The position numbers and the translations under genes are program-made. Positions 15,061-27,368 of a stretch of 64,000 nt of DNA are shown one piece after another. The stretch's first letter is position 1. Every line of letters starts with the position of its first letter. Origin of the DNA: Rotaria sp. Silwood1 (Eukaryota > Rotifera > Eurotatoria > Philodinida > Philodinidae); NCBI GenBank assembly GCA_905250075.1, contig CAJNOP010000010.1, positions 3,872,895-3,936,894 on the forward strand. The letters run 5' to 3'. Below the pieces are notes generated by a model. It saw only the letters and a program-made list of their open reading frames with translations. It had not been told where the DNA came from and did not search any database.

Positions 15061-16009
15061 TTTGTTTTTGTTTTTCAGTGTGTTACACACACTAAATGCA
15101 ATATAATAAAGAATAAAAAAACAATAACAAAACAAAAAAGAATCGAGTGTAAGATATTTTATAGTGTGCTCAAGTTCCTTTTTTTTTTCCTTTCTGTTTA
15201 CTCAATTATTTTGACCCTGAAAATAAAAAGAAAACGAGAATAAGTAGAATAACTTTTTGGCAATCGATGAATAATAGTTACGTCATACATATGAATATGC
15301 GACAAGTAATAAGCATATTGATTCAAGGTCAAAAAGAAAAATACGTAATAATGACACTGTTTTCGTACAAAAAGAAGCGACATCAACAATATTCATCATT
15401 CAAAGTAAACAATATTAAGTGTATTATGAATAAAATCAATCAAAATTTTTCAGTACATTAATTGTCAATACATCAGAACGCAATTACAAATTTCAACATA
15501 TATTCATGTCGTTGTTTTTTCTTTTTTACTTTACAGAACGATTAAATGATCTCGACTTCATTTAGCTATTTTGCATTTCATTTAAATATACAGAAAGCAT
15601 TGACCTTTATTGAATTAAACATGAATTATGATTTGTCAAAGTAGAAGCAAGCACGCGCAAATATTAATCTCTATCTTTATTCTAATTAATCTTTTTCTTT
15701 CTATGCTTCGTCCAAAGGCCATCGGTAAATATAAAAAAAAAAAGCAGCAGAAAAGGCGAATGTCAATATATGATGAAATAGACATACACAATATAAAATG
15801 AATAGTATATGCATTGAAGATCGTATTATTGAATATATATATGTATATATGTGTTTTCAAATTTCATCTCTCTATTTATAATTAGATTTATGCGCATAAA
15901 TATATATCTATATATATTTATATATATATAGAAATGAAAGCGGCATTGACCGTCGTCATCTTCTTGGACATATCGACATCTGTTCGTTGCTTTCTTGTTT
16001 AAATATTAA

Positions 16010-16040
<31 letters not shown>

Positions 16041-17480
16041 GCATGTGAGAAGCAACAACAGATTCACAGATGACCGATGAAAAAGGAAAGAAAAAAAAAT
16101 TGCTGACCATCGAGCAAATACGATAGAGAATAGATTATTACTTCTTTTTTTTTTTTTTTTTTTATTTCTAGAAGAGAATTTTTTTTTCATATCAGGGTAT
16201 GTATTCGAGGAAAAAAAAGACAGAAGCTCATGCTGTTTCCTATATACGAAACGGCAACATATGGACAAAGTCATCAGTAAAATATAATTAGAAATTTGTA
16301 CAAATGATCATGATTAAGATGATCGTTACAAATGCTTGTTAACATATAAAATGAGAGAGCGTGCATTTCTAACAAGCAAAAAAAAAAAAAACGAGAATTT
16401 TTTTTTCTTCTCTTTATCAAACAATGTGCACAAGCATGTTAATCTTTTCGGTAGATCTACTGAGCATTTTACTTCATTTATCCCTCATTTTAGTATTTGA
16501 TGATGATGAGTCTTCTCCTCCTCCTCCTCCCTCATCTTTTTTTTTTTTGTATGTTCAACATAATTACTTAACATTTGTATGTTCGTAAAGAAGAAGAAGA
16601 AGAAGAAGAAAAAAAAATTGATTTTAGTTTTTCACATAAAGAAGGTAAGATAGTGATGACATTTATAGAGATATTCTAACAGATATCATACTAAAATATA
16701 AATACAATTTTGCTACGACGTGTGTATGTATATATCGATTCATAAAGCCTTGTATCAACATTATTAGCGTTTGTGCATGCATACACTATTCATGGATTAT
16801 AGTTCGCGTGTGCATTTGCTTCGTCTAGGAGAACAATAACTATATGTTTGATGATTGTAATATTATTGTGAATAGTCATAGTTTAGTATAAGATACAGAA
16901 GCACGACAATTTTTTTAATATTAAAAAGAATAAAAACAGGTAAGAGATAATAATAATTTGGAAGTATTTTTTTTTTCTTTTTCGTTGTATTGATAAATTT
17001 CACAATAAAATTTTATTAATTCCTTTATCCGATTAAGTGATATCATATATTTACTCGAGAAAAAAATTTCTAGTCATAAAATGTATGAAAATATTTTTTT
17101 TTTTTGAAGCGATAGTTATGCATATTAATATTGTAATATATTTTCATTGGTAATTTCTTTTGTGTTTACAGGAAATCGAAAGAATTTTTTTTTTATGGAA
17201 ATGAGAAATATATTTCTATCGTTTAATAAATAAGAATAAATCGATTATCTGTCATCTCTTTTAACTGATTTATATGTTTTTATGAGTTTCTCTGCTTGTC
17301 TATATCTTTCTTTCTCGTATTATTATGATGAAGAATTATATATCTTTCTCTCTATCGACGTTGTTGTCATCTCATTGCAATACCATAATCATAAATGTCT
17401 GTATGTATGAAGAGTATGCTCATATTTGCTTTCATAAATTCGCTCGATCGGAATAGTAGGCATATGGCTGTAAATGACTT

Positions 17481-17515
<35 letters not shown>

Positions 17516-18498
17516 GTGTTCGATAAATATATACGAGTAAACTCTCTTAGTCTGAGTACGTGTATGTATTTGTAGCATTGCACAGCATTAGCAGATATTA
17601 GACTGCTATTATCTATTTTATATGTTGATTAATCTTCCTCATTTTTTTTTCTTTCCTTTTGCTGTTGCTTCTTCTTTCCATCGTTCTTATTATTATTAAG
17701 CGAACCGAGGTACGTTTATGTATCGATATTTTAATCGAAAACAAACTTGCTTGCGTTGTTGGATTGGGTGTTTGAGACAGAGAAGAAGAAAAAAACGATT
17801 GTTGGCTTATATTCATAGATATTATTGTTTCTTTGCGCCCGTCCGTTTATATGCTCGTTCTAGAAGGCGAAACACGCAATCAAAATAATATGTGCATCGA
17901 TAGAGAACATTGATATAAAAAAGAAAAAGAGCCAACAATGTTTTTATTGAATATAATTCATGCATTAGGAATAAGATAGATAGATTTGGGTGCATATATA
18001 TATATATATAGATAATGTAATCGGGGAGCTATACAAACATTTATTCTGATCAGTATGTATATGTAAGTATTCAACTGGAGAAAATATTAGAAAATGTTTA
18101 AATCAAATTGACATATTCAGATGATTGAAATAAAATTTATTTTTTGTCCTCGTTTGTTTACCATGTGCGTGTTAGATCGATATAACTTTATATGTTATAT
18201 ATATATAAATAGATTATATATATATATCTATATCTATAAATGTAATATATCTCGATAGAGATGAAAAAAGAGATCAGCTGTTTTCTTCTAGCAGTAGACG
18301 GCCGTCTAATAAACAATAATCGCGCGTCTCTATGTAGTTTTAATTCATTTCATTTTCATCGTAGTCTTCGTTTTTTTTTCATATCATGTTTCTTTTCTTT
18401 GGATTGATAATATTTTAATATATTATAAAAATAATCATAATAAGTAGAATAAAAAGTGGAATATAATTATTATTTATTTCTTTTTCTTTTTGAAAAGA
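15061..18498. other. Simple-sequence-rich spacer between divergent genes
   Basis: About 3.4 kb between the RING/TPR gene (minus) and the SALL gene (plus), so it should hold both promoters. It is crowded with simple sequence: TA repeats (about 15890-16040 and 18180-18250), a TCC run near 16516, a GAA run at about 16588-16610 and a 32-base T tract at 17483-17514. An additional 5' exon of the SALL gene could lie here, but I found no convincing one. No RNA gene was seen. Confidence 0.45.
17483..17514 (+). repeat. 32-base poly(T) tract
   Basis: Uninterrupted run of T, the longest homopolymer noticed in the window. It may be the tail of an old minus-strand retroposed copy or simple slippage; no flanking duplication was recognised. 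Confidence 0.7.
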
Positions 18499-21242
18499 AT
18501 GTCTCATACAAATGAAACTCGAATGCAAACATTACATGATACAAATAAAAATCATCCAACAGGAGAAAATATTGATCCCGAGTTATATCAATTAAAAATT
18601 CAATTAGCAGCTATACAAGAACAACAACGTCTACAAACATTAATGATAAAACAATTTCAACAACAATTAAAAGTTTATCAACAAAAACAAAATCATGTTG
18701 AAAATGAGGGTATTTACAAAAAAAGAAAACAAAAATCTTGATTATTTTTATTATTATTATTAATATATAGAAAATGTTGAAACACAACAAACATATTCAT
18801 GTAATATTTGTGGTCATAATTTTTCTTCTCAATCAAATTTAAAACTTCATATTGAACAGCATCGTGATAAATTACCAAAAGTAATATCACCAGTACCAAT
18901 TGACCATGATCATGAAGATGAAAATATTGAAGAAGAAGAAGAAGATGATGATGATGAAGAAGATGGTGATGATGATGACGATGAAAATAAAGGTGGATTA
19001 ATAATTCAAACTGAAGAAGATGAAAGATCTGCAACATCACCACTTGATTTATCAACTAGTGATCATTTATCATCAACATCAATTAAATCCGATGAAGAAC
19101 AACAAATACCATCAACAATACAATTTCAAATGGAAGAACATGAAGGTGAACCTGAAGATCCAAATATGGCTAAATTAAAAGATATGATTGAAAAACTTGA
19201 ACGAACAACAAATAAAAGTGATTCAAATGAATGTGTTGTTTGTAAACGTATACTTTCATGTCAAAGTGCACTTAAAATGCACTATCGTACACATACAGGC
19301 GAACGTCCTTTTCGATGTCGAATATGTTCCCGAGCGTTCTCTACTAAAGGAAATCTTAAAACACATATGAATGTTCATCGTATAACAGATGATAATGGTT
19401 CAATAAAATCAAAATCTTGTTCAATTTGTCAAAAACAATTTAATAATATTGAACAATTACGTTTACATTTAAAAGATCATCTTAGTAATAATGAATAAAA
19501 TCAAGTCTTAATACAAAAAAAAATAATTTTATACTTTTACTTTTTAGTTGATCCAAATAATGCATCATTAGCTGAAGAAGCTTTACGTACAATTGATTCT
19601 GAACGTTCATTATCAAGTATTGATGATGAATCACAAATAGATATTCAAGTATATAGTTTTTATTTAACTTCTCTTCCTTCACTTTTTCTGAATGTTAAAA
19701 TCAATTCGGTTTTTGACATATTTTCAAAATGCCCTTTTTTAAATGCAATATAAATGAAGAGTCTTCGTTTCTAGTTAATAGTTTTATTAAACGTAACTGT
19801 CGAAATCTTTAGCAGAAAAATTTATTATTCGTTGTATGTAAAATTTTCCTAAGCATAGCTTTAAAAGATACTGAGAACATCGGTCATAGACTGCTAACAC
19901 AGTCAATTTTCAATATTTTTCTTCCTCACAAAATGTTCGATCGAGTTCAAGAAGTTTTAATGAGTACTTTGGTCCTATTGGGGTGCATGTTTTATTTTCT
20001 TATGCTATTCCTATGAAATTCGACTGCCTTTAAGAAATTAATACCATTGAAAAAGAAGACGGTTTTTTTTTGACGTTACTTTCAGTATTTTCCTTCTCGT
20101 GAGATGTAGAAACAATAGTCTTGAAAGAATAAAAAACTCACTTCCCAATCTGATCCTAATTGTCATATTGCAGCTCAAAAACAAAATGAATTACAGACTT
20201 TGAGGAAAGGAACTTCTAGTCATTTGTTACCGTTGCAAACCCTATATATATTCATTGGTAGAACTAAAACCTTTGGCTGAAAGGTTCTCTTCTTCGTGGT
20301 TTCGCCATTGCATGTATCTCCATAAAGAAAACATCTGGAAATTAAATGTCTATTGTTCTACTTATCAAGATTGATCAGTTCTAAAAGTTTAATAGTCATT
20401 CCTGAAAAACTTCGATAAGAGAATCTTCCCCTTAAATGAAATAAAATTATTTATTTTTGTACTTTTTTTTTCTTAAAGCGTGATAATCAATCAATTAAGC
20501 GTGACGAACTTGAAGAAGATGATGATACAAAGTCATCAGCTATCTCAAATTCTTTAGCTGCAGCTATAGCGGCTGCGGCATCAACATATTCAAATGGAAA
20601 TTTAACCAATCATTTATCACCGTTTAATTTATTTAATCCACAATTTTTTCCAAATTTAGCTGCTAGTACATTTCCATTTTTAGCTGCTGCTGCAGCATTT
20701 AATAATACAAATACATCTATTAATGATGAACATAAAGATAATAGTATGAATGAAAATGGTGAAGATTTATCAATAACATCAAAAATGTTAATTGATGATA
20801 CATTAACTAATAATGAAAAAAATCATACAAGACGTTCATCATCTATATTACAACATATATGTAATGTTTGTTCGAAAAATTTTTCATCAGCTTCAGCTTT
20901 ACAAATACATAATCGAACACATACAGGTGAAAAACCTTATAAATGTGAAGTAAGATATATTGAAAAAAAAAATTCGTATTCATTTTTGCTAAACAAAAAA
21001 AAACTTCTTTTTTTCTTTATCATTAGGTTTGTGGTCGAGCATTTACAACAAAAGGAAATTTAAAAGTGCATACTGGCACACATATGTATCATACACAAAC
21101 AAGTCCAACTATGGTTAATAGTGGAGTTGCAGCACGACAACGACGACGATATGATTTTCATCCATATTCAGTTAATGTAACTGATTTAGGAAAACCAATA
21201 ACATCATCGCCATCATCAGCAATAATTAAAAGTGAATCTTGA
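18499..21242 (+). CDS. Spalt-like (SALL) C2H2 zinc-finger transcription factor
   Basis: Nuclear DNA-binding developmental regulator. Exons 18499-18709, 18771-19484, 19548-19648, 20479-20949 and 21027-21242 join to about 570 aa. The order is a Gln-rich helical segment ([13 protein letters not shown], the multimerisation region of SALL), a single finger ([13 protein letters not shown]), an Asp/Glu-rich run, the Spalt double finger ([21 protein letters not shown] with THTGERPF linker, then [12 protein letters not shown]), a third associated finger ([10 protein letters not shown]), an Ala-rich region, and a second double finger ([16 protein letters not shown], then [15 protein letters not shown]). 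These paired fingers are diagnostic. If the exon-2 donor at 19485 is not used, translation stops at 19496 and loses the second pair. The usual N-terminal repressor motif of SALL proteins was not found and may lie in a missed 5' exon. Confidence 0.92.
19649..20478 (+). other. Large intron of the SALL gene
   Basis: An 830-bp intron, more than ten times the usual length here. It contains no coding signal I can recognise. The 5' site is CAA|GTATAT and the 3' site is a long T tract ending in TTAAAG. Confidence 0.55.
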
Positions 21243-23104
21243 GAGAGAATGAACAAAATAAAAATACTAGAAATTTACTCCACTATGGTCTTTCATATAA
21301 CGAAAAAAATTAATGCGATGATGAGAATGCATTCCCTCATATTCTCTTTTTCTTTTTTTTTTCGTCGTTTTGTTTGTCTGTTTTTGGTGCTCTCGTGTTT
21401 TGTTTGTTTTTAACTCAGGTTTCTGGTTTTTTTTTGTCCTTCTGCTCGTTGTTGTCATGTGCGTGTGTACAGCAGTTAGCTTCTTTTTTTTTTTCTTTTT
21501 TTTTTCTTCGTTTTTGTGAACCGTGAAAAGAAATGGCATGATTGTTACTGTTGAAATTTAAAGTTTATTCATCTATGATACTTGTCGGAATAATAGGAGT
21601 ACTAATCTGGTTTTTATCTAGACAAAAGATTGATTAAAAGCTTCTAATTTCATTTTATTATCATCAATTATTTTTAAATTTTAAGAAACTCAATAGTGAT
21701 ATAGAATATTACTCCTCATCTATGTTAGCTGTAAGTAAAATATCTGTGAGATTAACATATGAAACATGATGTAGCTGCTGCTACTAATCACGGAGAGATT
21801 GTTTTATTCTATCTATTTGGGACAATAATTACTTGAATCAATTAAAATGAAAATATATAGAATTCAGAACTATTGTTTTATGATCGATTTAAAAGTGAAG
21901 GACGAAAAAAAAAGTAACATCAATACAAACATCATATTTTCATATTCTATAGCTGAAGTTTTATGTTGACACTGAATTCATTGGAATACCAAAGTTTTTT
22001 ACATTATTAGAAAAAAGAAAACATACCTTTGTTTATGTTTCTTGTTCAATAAGTACTAAAACATAGCGATAACTGTGAGTTATTTATCTTGGTTACATAT
22101 ATAGACGGTTCAAGCGGAGAAAAGAAATGCTTCCATACATCATGATACTCCAGCATATTTCAAAGGTACATCAAAACCATCCTCTAGAACTTCTTAGTTA
22201 TTTTAAGTCTACTATCAGTATGTGCCTCGAGCATATCAATTTGAGTTAAGTTTAGACAAGATCTGTCTGACAATAAAGACCGAATATTTCGATTAGAGTA
22301 CGATGAAAGATGGAATTTTCGCTTTTTCTCTCTTATACACAGATATGTTTGATTTAATGTCCATTTTTGACAAGATTTTCATTAATTGTTCTTGTTATTC
22401 AGTATGCAGTTAAAATTAATTTCTTATTAACATCAAGAACGAAAGCAACTTAATTTTGAAAATATCAGTCTAGTAAAGAATTTGGTATGATCTTCAGAAG
22501 AATAGAGATGTCATAATATATATATATGTTAGGTAACGATGAGTTACAAGTCACAATATCCAACACAGCAGCTACCCAGCTCAATACCCATACATGAGAA
22601 TCGAATTTGTTATCCATTCAATTACATCAAATTACTCAAAATCTTCAACTATATTGATATATGGGCATCAAGAGGGATATACAATCCGAGGATCTAGCTG
22701 TAGCTGTAAGTCTGAGTAAAGAGAAGATACACATCTATACCCACATCCACATCCTGAATACACATAATAAGTGCTCCCATTGCGATTTAGTCAAAAATTA
22801 ATCAAAAATTGATCTTGAATACACTAGTTACTCTTTGATGTAGAACTTTTTTTCTCGCATAAAAACAACCTGGTGAGGTAGATGACTCATTTATCGCAAC
22901 AACTCAACGTTGGATGACGGATTTGTTTCTTGCTTTTTTTGTTCTATATCAATAACATCATTCTTTATCTTAGGCAAGCATAGTTTATTATTTTTATTTC
23001 TAAGCTTCTTGCTTTTTTCATTCTCAACCTGATCTACTCAGCACATCACATAATCGACAACTACATCAACATTCTCGCTGCTTTTCTTACGATTGCTAGT
23101 AGCC
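21243..23104. other. Gene-free spacer
   Basis: It begins with the T-rich 3' flank of the SALL gene. No gene is supported. A C-rich CACATC/ACCCACA patch at about 22730-22765 resembles the telomere-like repeats at 42.1 kb. The last 150 bp before the EEP gene presumably hold its promoter. Confidence 0.4.
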
Positions 23105-23932
23105 ATGTCGAGCAAACAATGGTCTTCGTCGCTTCGTATCATGACCTACAACATTCGAGAAGATGTCGTCAACGATGGCAAGAATCAATGGAAATTTCGT
23201 AAAGACCGCGTCATTGGTCTTATTCGCTATCATTCACCCGATATTTTTGGCGTTCAAGAAGCTCTGTATCATCAGTTGGTCGACTTGCAAACTGCTTTAA
23301 CTGACTTTAGTTATTATGGTGTCGGTCGTGACGATGGCAAAGACAAAGGTGAATTTTCCGCCATATTTTACCTCTCCGATCGTTTCGAACTACTCAACCA
23401 GGGTACCTTTTGGCTATCACAAACCCCGAATATTCCTGGTAGTAAGGGATGGGACGCAACTTTTCCACGCATATGTAGCTGGGTGAAAATAAACGATCGA
23501 CGAACTCCTGAGACATTGTACTACTTCAATACACACCTAGAGCGTGACGGAGAAACTGCTCGTCGTGAAGGAGCCCGTCTCGTCCTGACACATATTCAAG
23601 AGATAACTGGACTCGAAGCACCTATCATATTGACTGGAGATTTCAATGCAGGACTTGATTCCGATGCTTACCTCACTATCATCACAGATACTATCTTTCA
23701 AGATGCCAAATGCTTGACGGAGACACCTCATTATGGTCCCTCTGGTTCTAAGGTTAACTTCGACGTAACACAAGGTGTACGTGAGCAAATAGACCATATC
23801 TTTGTAACACCATCTCATTTTAGAGTACTCAAACATGCCAATTTGACAGATTCGTACGAGATGTGTTATCCATCTGATCATCTACCTGTTTTGACGGAAT
23901 TGATTGTCAAGGAACGTTCTCAGATTGACTGA
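23105..23932 (+). CDS. Endonuclease/exonuclease/phosphatase family protein, intronless
   Basis: Predicted metal-dependent phosphoesterase of the EEP superfamily, 275 aa from ATG 23105. The canonical active-site blocks appear in order: MTYNIR near residue 14, FGVQEA with the metal-binding Glu, FNTHLERDG with the catalytic His region, ILTGDFNA with Asp and Asn, QIDHIF and the terminal SDHLPV. Length and motif wording resemble the stand-alone bacterial EEP proteins rather than animal DNase I, APE1 or sphingomyelinases. No signal peptide is seen, so it is likely intracellular. It has no intron, and its codons are visibly richer in G and C than those of neighbouring genes. Both fit recent acquisition by horizontal transfer, but substrate and origin are inferred. 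A weak ATTAAA signal lies about 45 bp after the stop. Confidence 0.9.
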   Translation: MSSKQWSSSLRIMTYNIREDVVNDGKNQWKFRKDRVIGLIRYHSPDIFGVQEALYHQLVDLQTALTDFSYYGVGRDDGKDKGEFSAIFYLSDRFELLNQGTFWLSQTPNIPGSKGWDATFPRICSWVKINDRRTPETLYYFNTHLERDGETARREGARLVLTHIQEITGLEAPIILTGDFNAGLDSDAYLTIITDTIFQDAKCLTETPHYGPSGSKVNFDVTQGVREQIDHIFVTPSHFRVLKHANLTDSYEMCYPSDHLPVLTELIVKERSQID

Positions 23933-24689
23933 AACATTTTGCTTATGTTCGCTTAAGGTCATTGTAACTTTCCATTTATGATTAAATTACATTTTCCTTT
24001 TATGGACATCTGCAATGGTGATTTAAATTTTTTTAGAAAAAGTTCATTCTTTTTATTTGTACTGTTATGACAACAAGCGTAACAGCAAAGATGTGTGTGT
24101 TTCATGAGTTTAAATGTGTCTGTGCCACTATAACAAAATGCTAAGTTATTCTTTCGTAAATGAATAGTTTGAGTTTTTCCACGATATGATTGTCTATCTA
24201 AAATATAGATGAAATGTTAAGGGTTTTATATTTAGTTAACTTAAACCACTCTTTCTACATATTCGCTCATTCAAATACATTTATTATCACTACAAGGTCG
24301 ACTACACGTTAGTTTAGTATCTGAAATATAAAAAAAGAAAAACACATTGTTCATGTTTTCGTATAACTGAAACATAGTATGCAAGGGAACACAAACCGGT
24401 TTTTAATGCCACAAATCGATTTGACATCATCAGAAACCGTTGTTAGTATGTATACGCATGTCAGCGATGTAGTCATGGATATGGCCATTAAACAATGGCT
24501 TACAAATTCAACAGTAATGACTCATGGCGTTTTTAAAAATAATACCAACGGTCCAATCTTGAAAAATCTTGAAACGCATACATGTACAAAACTCAAAGTG
24601 GTGTCATTTTAATACATTGTATCTTTTTGTAATCTAATCAAATGATCTAGAAAAATCAACTCTTATACTTTCCATTCAACCGAGCAGTC
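23933..24689. other. Spacer after the EEP gene
   Basis: Holds the likely 3' untranslated region of the EEP gene. A 77-codon frame at 24379-24612 begins with ATG but has no recognised domain or splice partners. I leave it unannotated. Confidence 0.35.
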
Positions 24690-25045
24690 ATCCTATTCCG
24701 TAATGTTGAACATTGCGGAATCAGTTCCGAACCCGGAATCAGTTCCATCCAATTCTGGGAACTCGATCGTCATTCCCAATAACAGACCTACTAGTCACTG
24801 ACCGAGTTCCGTCAATTCCTGGAAATTAGTCCAGACGGAATTACTCCGAATTCCCAGCAACTCTGGAACCAGATGGAATTGCACGGAATTCCTAAGAATT
24901 TCCCCCGATTCCGAAATTCCGGGAATTGAGTGGAGATGGAATCCCCACCAATTTCGGAATTGGAAGCAATTCTCGGAATTCCCGGGAACTCCGTGCGATT
25001 CTCTCTCGACTCAATTCCCGGAATTCCTTACCGGAATTACTTACT
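24690..25045. repeat. Degenerate GGAATTCC-rich palindrome cluster
   Basis: About 350 bp in which GGAATTCC, TTCCGGAA, GGAATT and TTCCCGGAATTCC variants recur every 10-25 bases. The left end carries an imperfect hairpin (TTCCGTAATGTTGAACATTGCGGAA). GC content is higher than in the surroundings. There is no clear unit length and no flanking duplication. It could be a degraded palindromic satellite or part of a larger transposon. Confidence 0.6.
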
Positions 25046-25979
25046 AATGCGAGAGAATAATCTTCATAAACATATGAATCGAAATAACTCAATTGCTTTT
25101 TTCGCCTATCAAAAGTGCATTATTACTAGATGTATTTGCATAGTATATGCGTACATTATAATGATGCTAGAATGTTTGAAATACTACAAGCGATCAGCAA
25201 AGGCTAAAGTAGCTTTAATACTATGATCATTCAGTTTTGTTTGTTCTTTGAATTGTTATTAAATAATTTTTTGAGGTCTCTACTTATTTATTCTGTGTTT
25301 AGTTTTCTTGCCGATAAAATCTGAATTCTTTACTGATATAATCGCACGTTTCACTGTCAACTATAAGTTATCAACTTACAATTTAAAGAACTATGACTAA
25401 TAATTCAAATACTAATGGTTTAAAACTTGCACGAGCTATTTATATATTTTTTTTTTTATTAATCATTTCATCTATTTTACCAACCAAATACAAGATTATA
25501 ATCGTCTAATTAATAAAGAAACAAATTAACTAAATGCTGTGAAATCCGATTAATAAATTTTTCATTTATATTTTAAACAGACTTCAATATGAAATCTATT
25601 CCTATATTTGCAACCAACTTCAATGTGATTAATTATTGAATCTCTAATAAAGCTTATGCCAAGATTAGAGAATGTGAATCATATTTTACAATGTTGATTA
25701 TATTGATTCATGTTGTTTTTTCCTTCCATGCTTCTTTCTTTCCTTTCTTCTACATCTTCATTCAGTTCTGTATGTAAATTTCGTAATTACTGTAACCTGT
25801 ATTTAACATTGAAATTTCGTAATTATTTCACCTTATGAAACTCTGAAATTTTAGTATTACATCTAGCTAGCAATGTTGTTGTTACTTCTCACTGTCACCT
25901 ATAAAAGCTCGATGAACATCATTACCATGGACATAATAAATTTCGTATATTGTAAAAAATCTTATTCAAACTATCTCCT
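25046..25979. other. Spacer upstream of the eRF1-like gene
   Basis: AT-rich sequence without recognisable coding content. Short open frames here show no domain. It presumably contains the promoter of the gene starting at 25980. Confidence 0.35.
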
Positions 25980-27368
25980 ATGGCTACTGCAATGCAAAAT
26001 GATGATTCTTCTATTGAAAAATGGAAAGTTCGTCGAACTATTCAATATTTATCATCATTACGTGGACGCGGTACATCATTAGTAACAATGATTGTTCCTG
26101 CTCAATCACAACTAGCACGAACAACGAAACTTCTTACTGACGAATATAGTCTATCATCATGTATTAAATCTACTCAAACTCGGCATAATGTTCAACAAGC
26201 ACTATCTGCTGCTCAAGGACGACTTCGTTTATATACACAAAATACATTACCAGAGAATGGTCTCGTTATTTATACAGGTATTATTTATGATGATGAACAA
26301 CATCGTGAAACAAAAATTTCAATGTGTATTGAGCCATTACAACCATTACAATACGGTTTATATCGATGTGAATCGCATTTTATAACTGATTTTCTTCAAC
26401 AGCAAATACTCGATAGTGTAAATGATTTAACTGCACGTCGATATGGAATTATTGTTATTGATGGAAATGGAACATTATTTGCTCGTATTGATCCTCAACA
26501 AGGTACAACTATTCTTAAACGTATTCAAGTTAGTTTACCGAAAAAACATGGTCGTGGTGGACAATCAGCTGCACGTTTTGAACGTTTACGTCGTGAAGCA
26601 ATTCATAATTATTTAGGTAAAGTTGCTGAAAATGCTAAATCAGTTTTTCTTAATAATCAACAAAATGGTTTATGTAATGTTGATGGATTTATTATAAGTG
26701 GTTCAGCGAATTTAAAACAAGAACTTGTTAAAAGTGATTTACTTGGTGCACAAATACAAAGTAAAATTGTTCGAATTATGGATGTTAGTTATGGTGGTGA
26801 TAATGGTTTACAAGAAACACTTCGTTTATCTACTGATTTATTAGCTGATATGAAATTAACACAAGAAAGACAATTACTTGAGGAAGTTTTTTGTCAAATA
26901 AATCTTTCATCAACAACAAATGAAACAAATACGGTTTCATATGCAATTGGTGTTAATGAAACATCATTAATTCTTAATGAATATAGTAGTCTTATTGATC
27001 GTTTAATTGTTTGGGAAAATTTAATAACAAAACGTTATGTTTATCAAAAACGAAATGAAGAAAAAATTATTATTGTTGCTGATAATGAACAAGAAGCACA
27101 AAAAAAATTGAAAACTATAATAAAAGAAAATGATAATGAACAAATTGAATGTATTGATGAGATGAATTTAATTGATTATTTAACTGAAAATTATAAAGAC
27201 ATGAATCTTCGTCTATACTTAGTTACAGATCGTTCACCAGAAGGACAACAATTTCGACTTGGTTTTGGTGGATGTGTTGTTTTACTACGATATCCAATTT
27301 CGACTTCTATTTTTGATTCACTTGAAAATAATAATGACAACAATGAAATTGAGACATACGATTATTAA
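25980..27368 (+). CDS. eRF1-like peptide chain release factor with altered NIKS motif
   Basis: Class-1 translation termination factor family. It is a single exon of 462 aa, slightly longer than the 437 aa of human eRF1. The N domain has the GTS loop at 31-33, Glu55, and CIKS at 61-64, where eRF1 normally has NIKS. The wider TASNIKS is LSSCIKS. The YxCxxxF stop-recognition motif is intact (Y128, C130, F134). The M domain keeps KKHGRGGQ with GGQ at 193-195, so peptide release chemistry should be possible. The C domain has the GFGG motif late in the protein and an acidic tail shorter in Asp/Glu than usual. Divergence throughout, the lack of introns and the changed decoding motif suggest a divergent paralogue or retrocopy rather than the only eRF1. 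All three stop codons are used by genes in this window, so a changed genetic code is not indicated. Confidence 0.93.
   Translation: MATAMQNDDSSIEKWKVRRTIQYLSSLRGRGTSLVTMIVPAQSQLARTTKLLTDEYSLSSCIKSTQTRHNVQQALSAAQGRLRLYTQNTLPENGLVIYTGIIYDDEQHRETKISMCIEPLQPLQYGLYRCESHFITDFLQQQILDSVNDLTARRYGIIVIDGNGTLFARIDPQQGTTILKRIQVSLPKKHGRGGQSAARFERLRREAIHNYLGKVAENAKSVFLNNQQNGLCNVDGFIISGSANLKQELVKSDLLGAQIQSKIVRIMDVSYGGDNGLQETLRLSTDLLADMKLTQERQLLEEVFCQINLSSTTNETNTVSYAIGVNETSLILNEYSSLIDRLIVWENLITKRYVYQKRNEEKIIIVADNEQEAQKKLKTIIKENDNEQIECIDEMNLIDYLTENYKDMNLRLYLVTDRSPEGQQFRLGFGGCVVLLRYPISTSIFDSLENNNDNNEIETYDY

Noticed and set aside
24379..24612. 77-codon frame with an ATG start
   Set aside because: No domain, no homologue recalled and no flanking splice or polyadenylation signals; length is compatible with chance.
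25980..27368. Altered NIKS motif as a sign of genetic-code change
   Set aside because: Genes in this window end in TAA, TAG and TGA, and none of these needs to be read as sense in the models.
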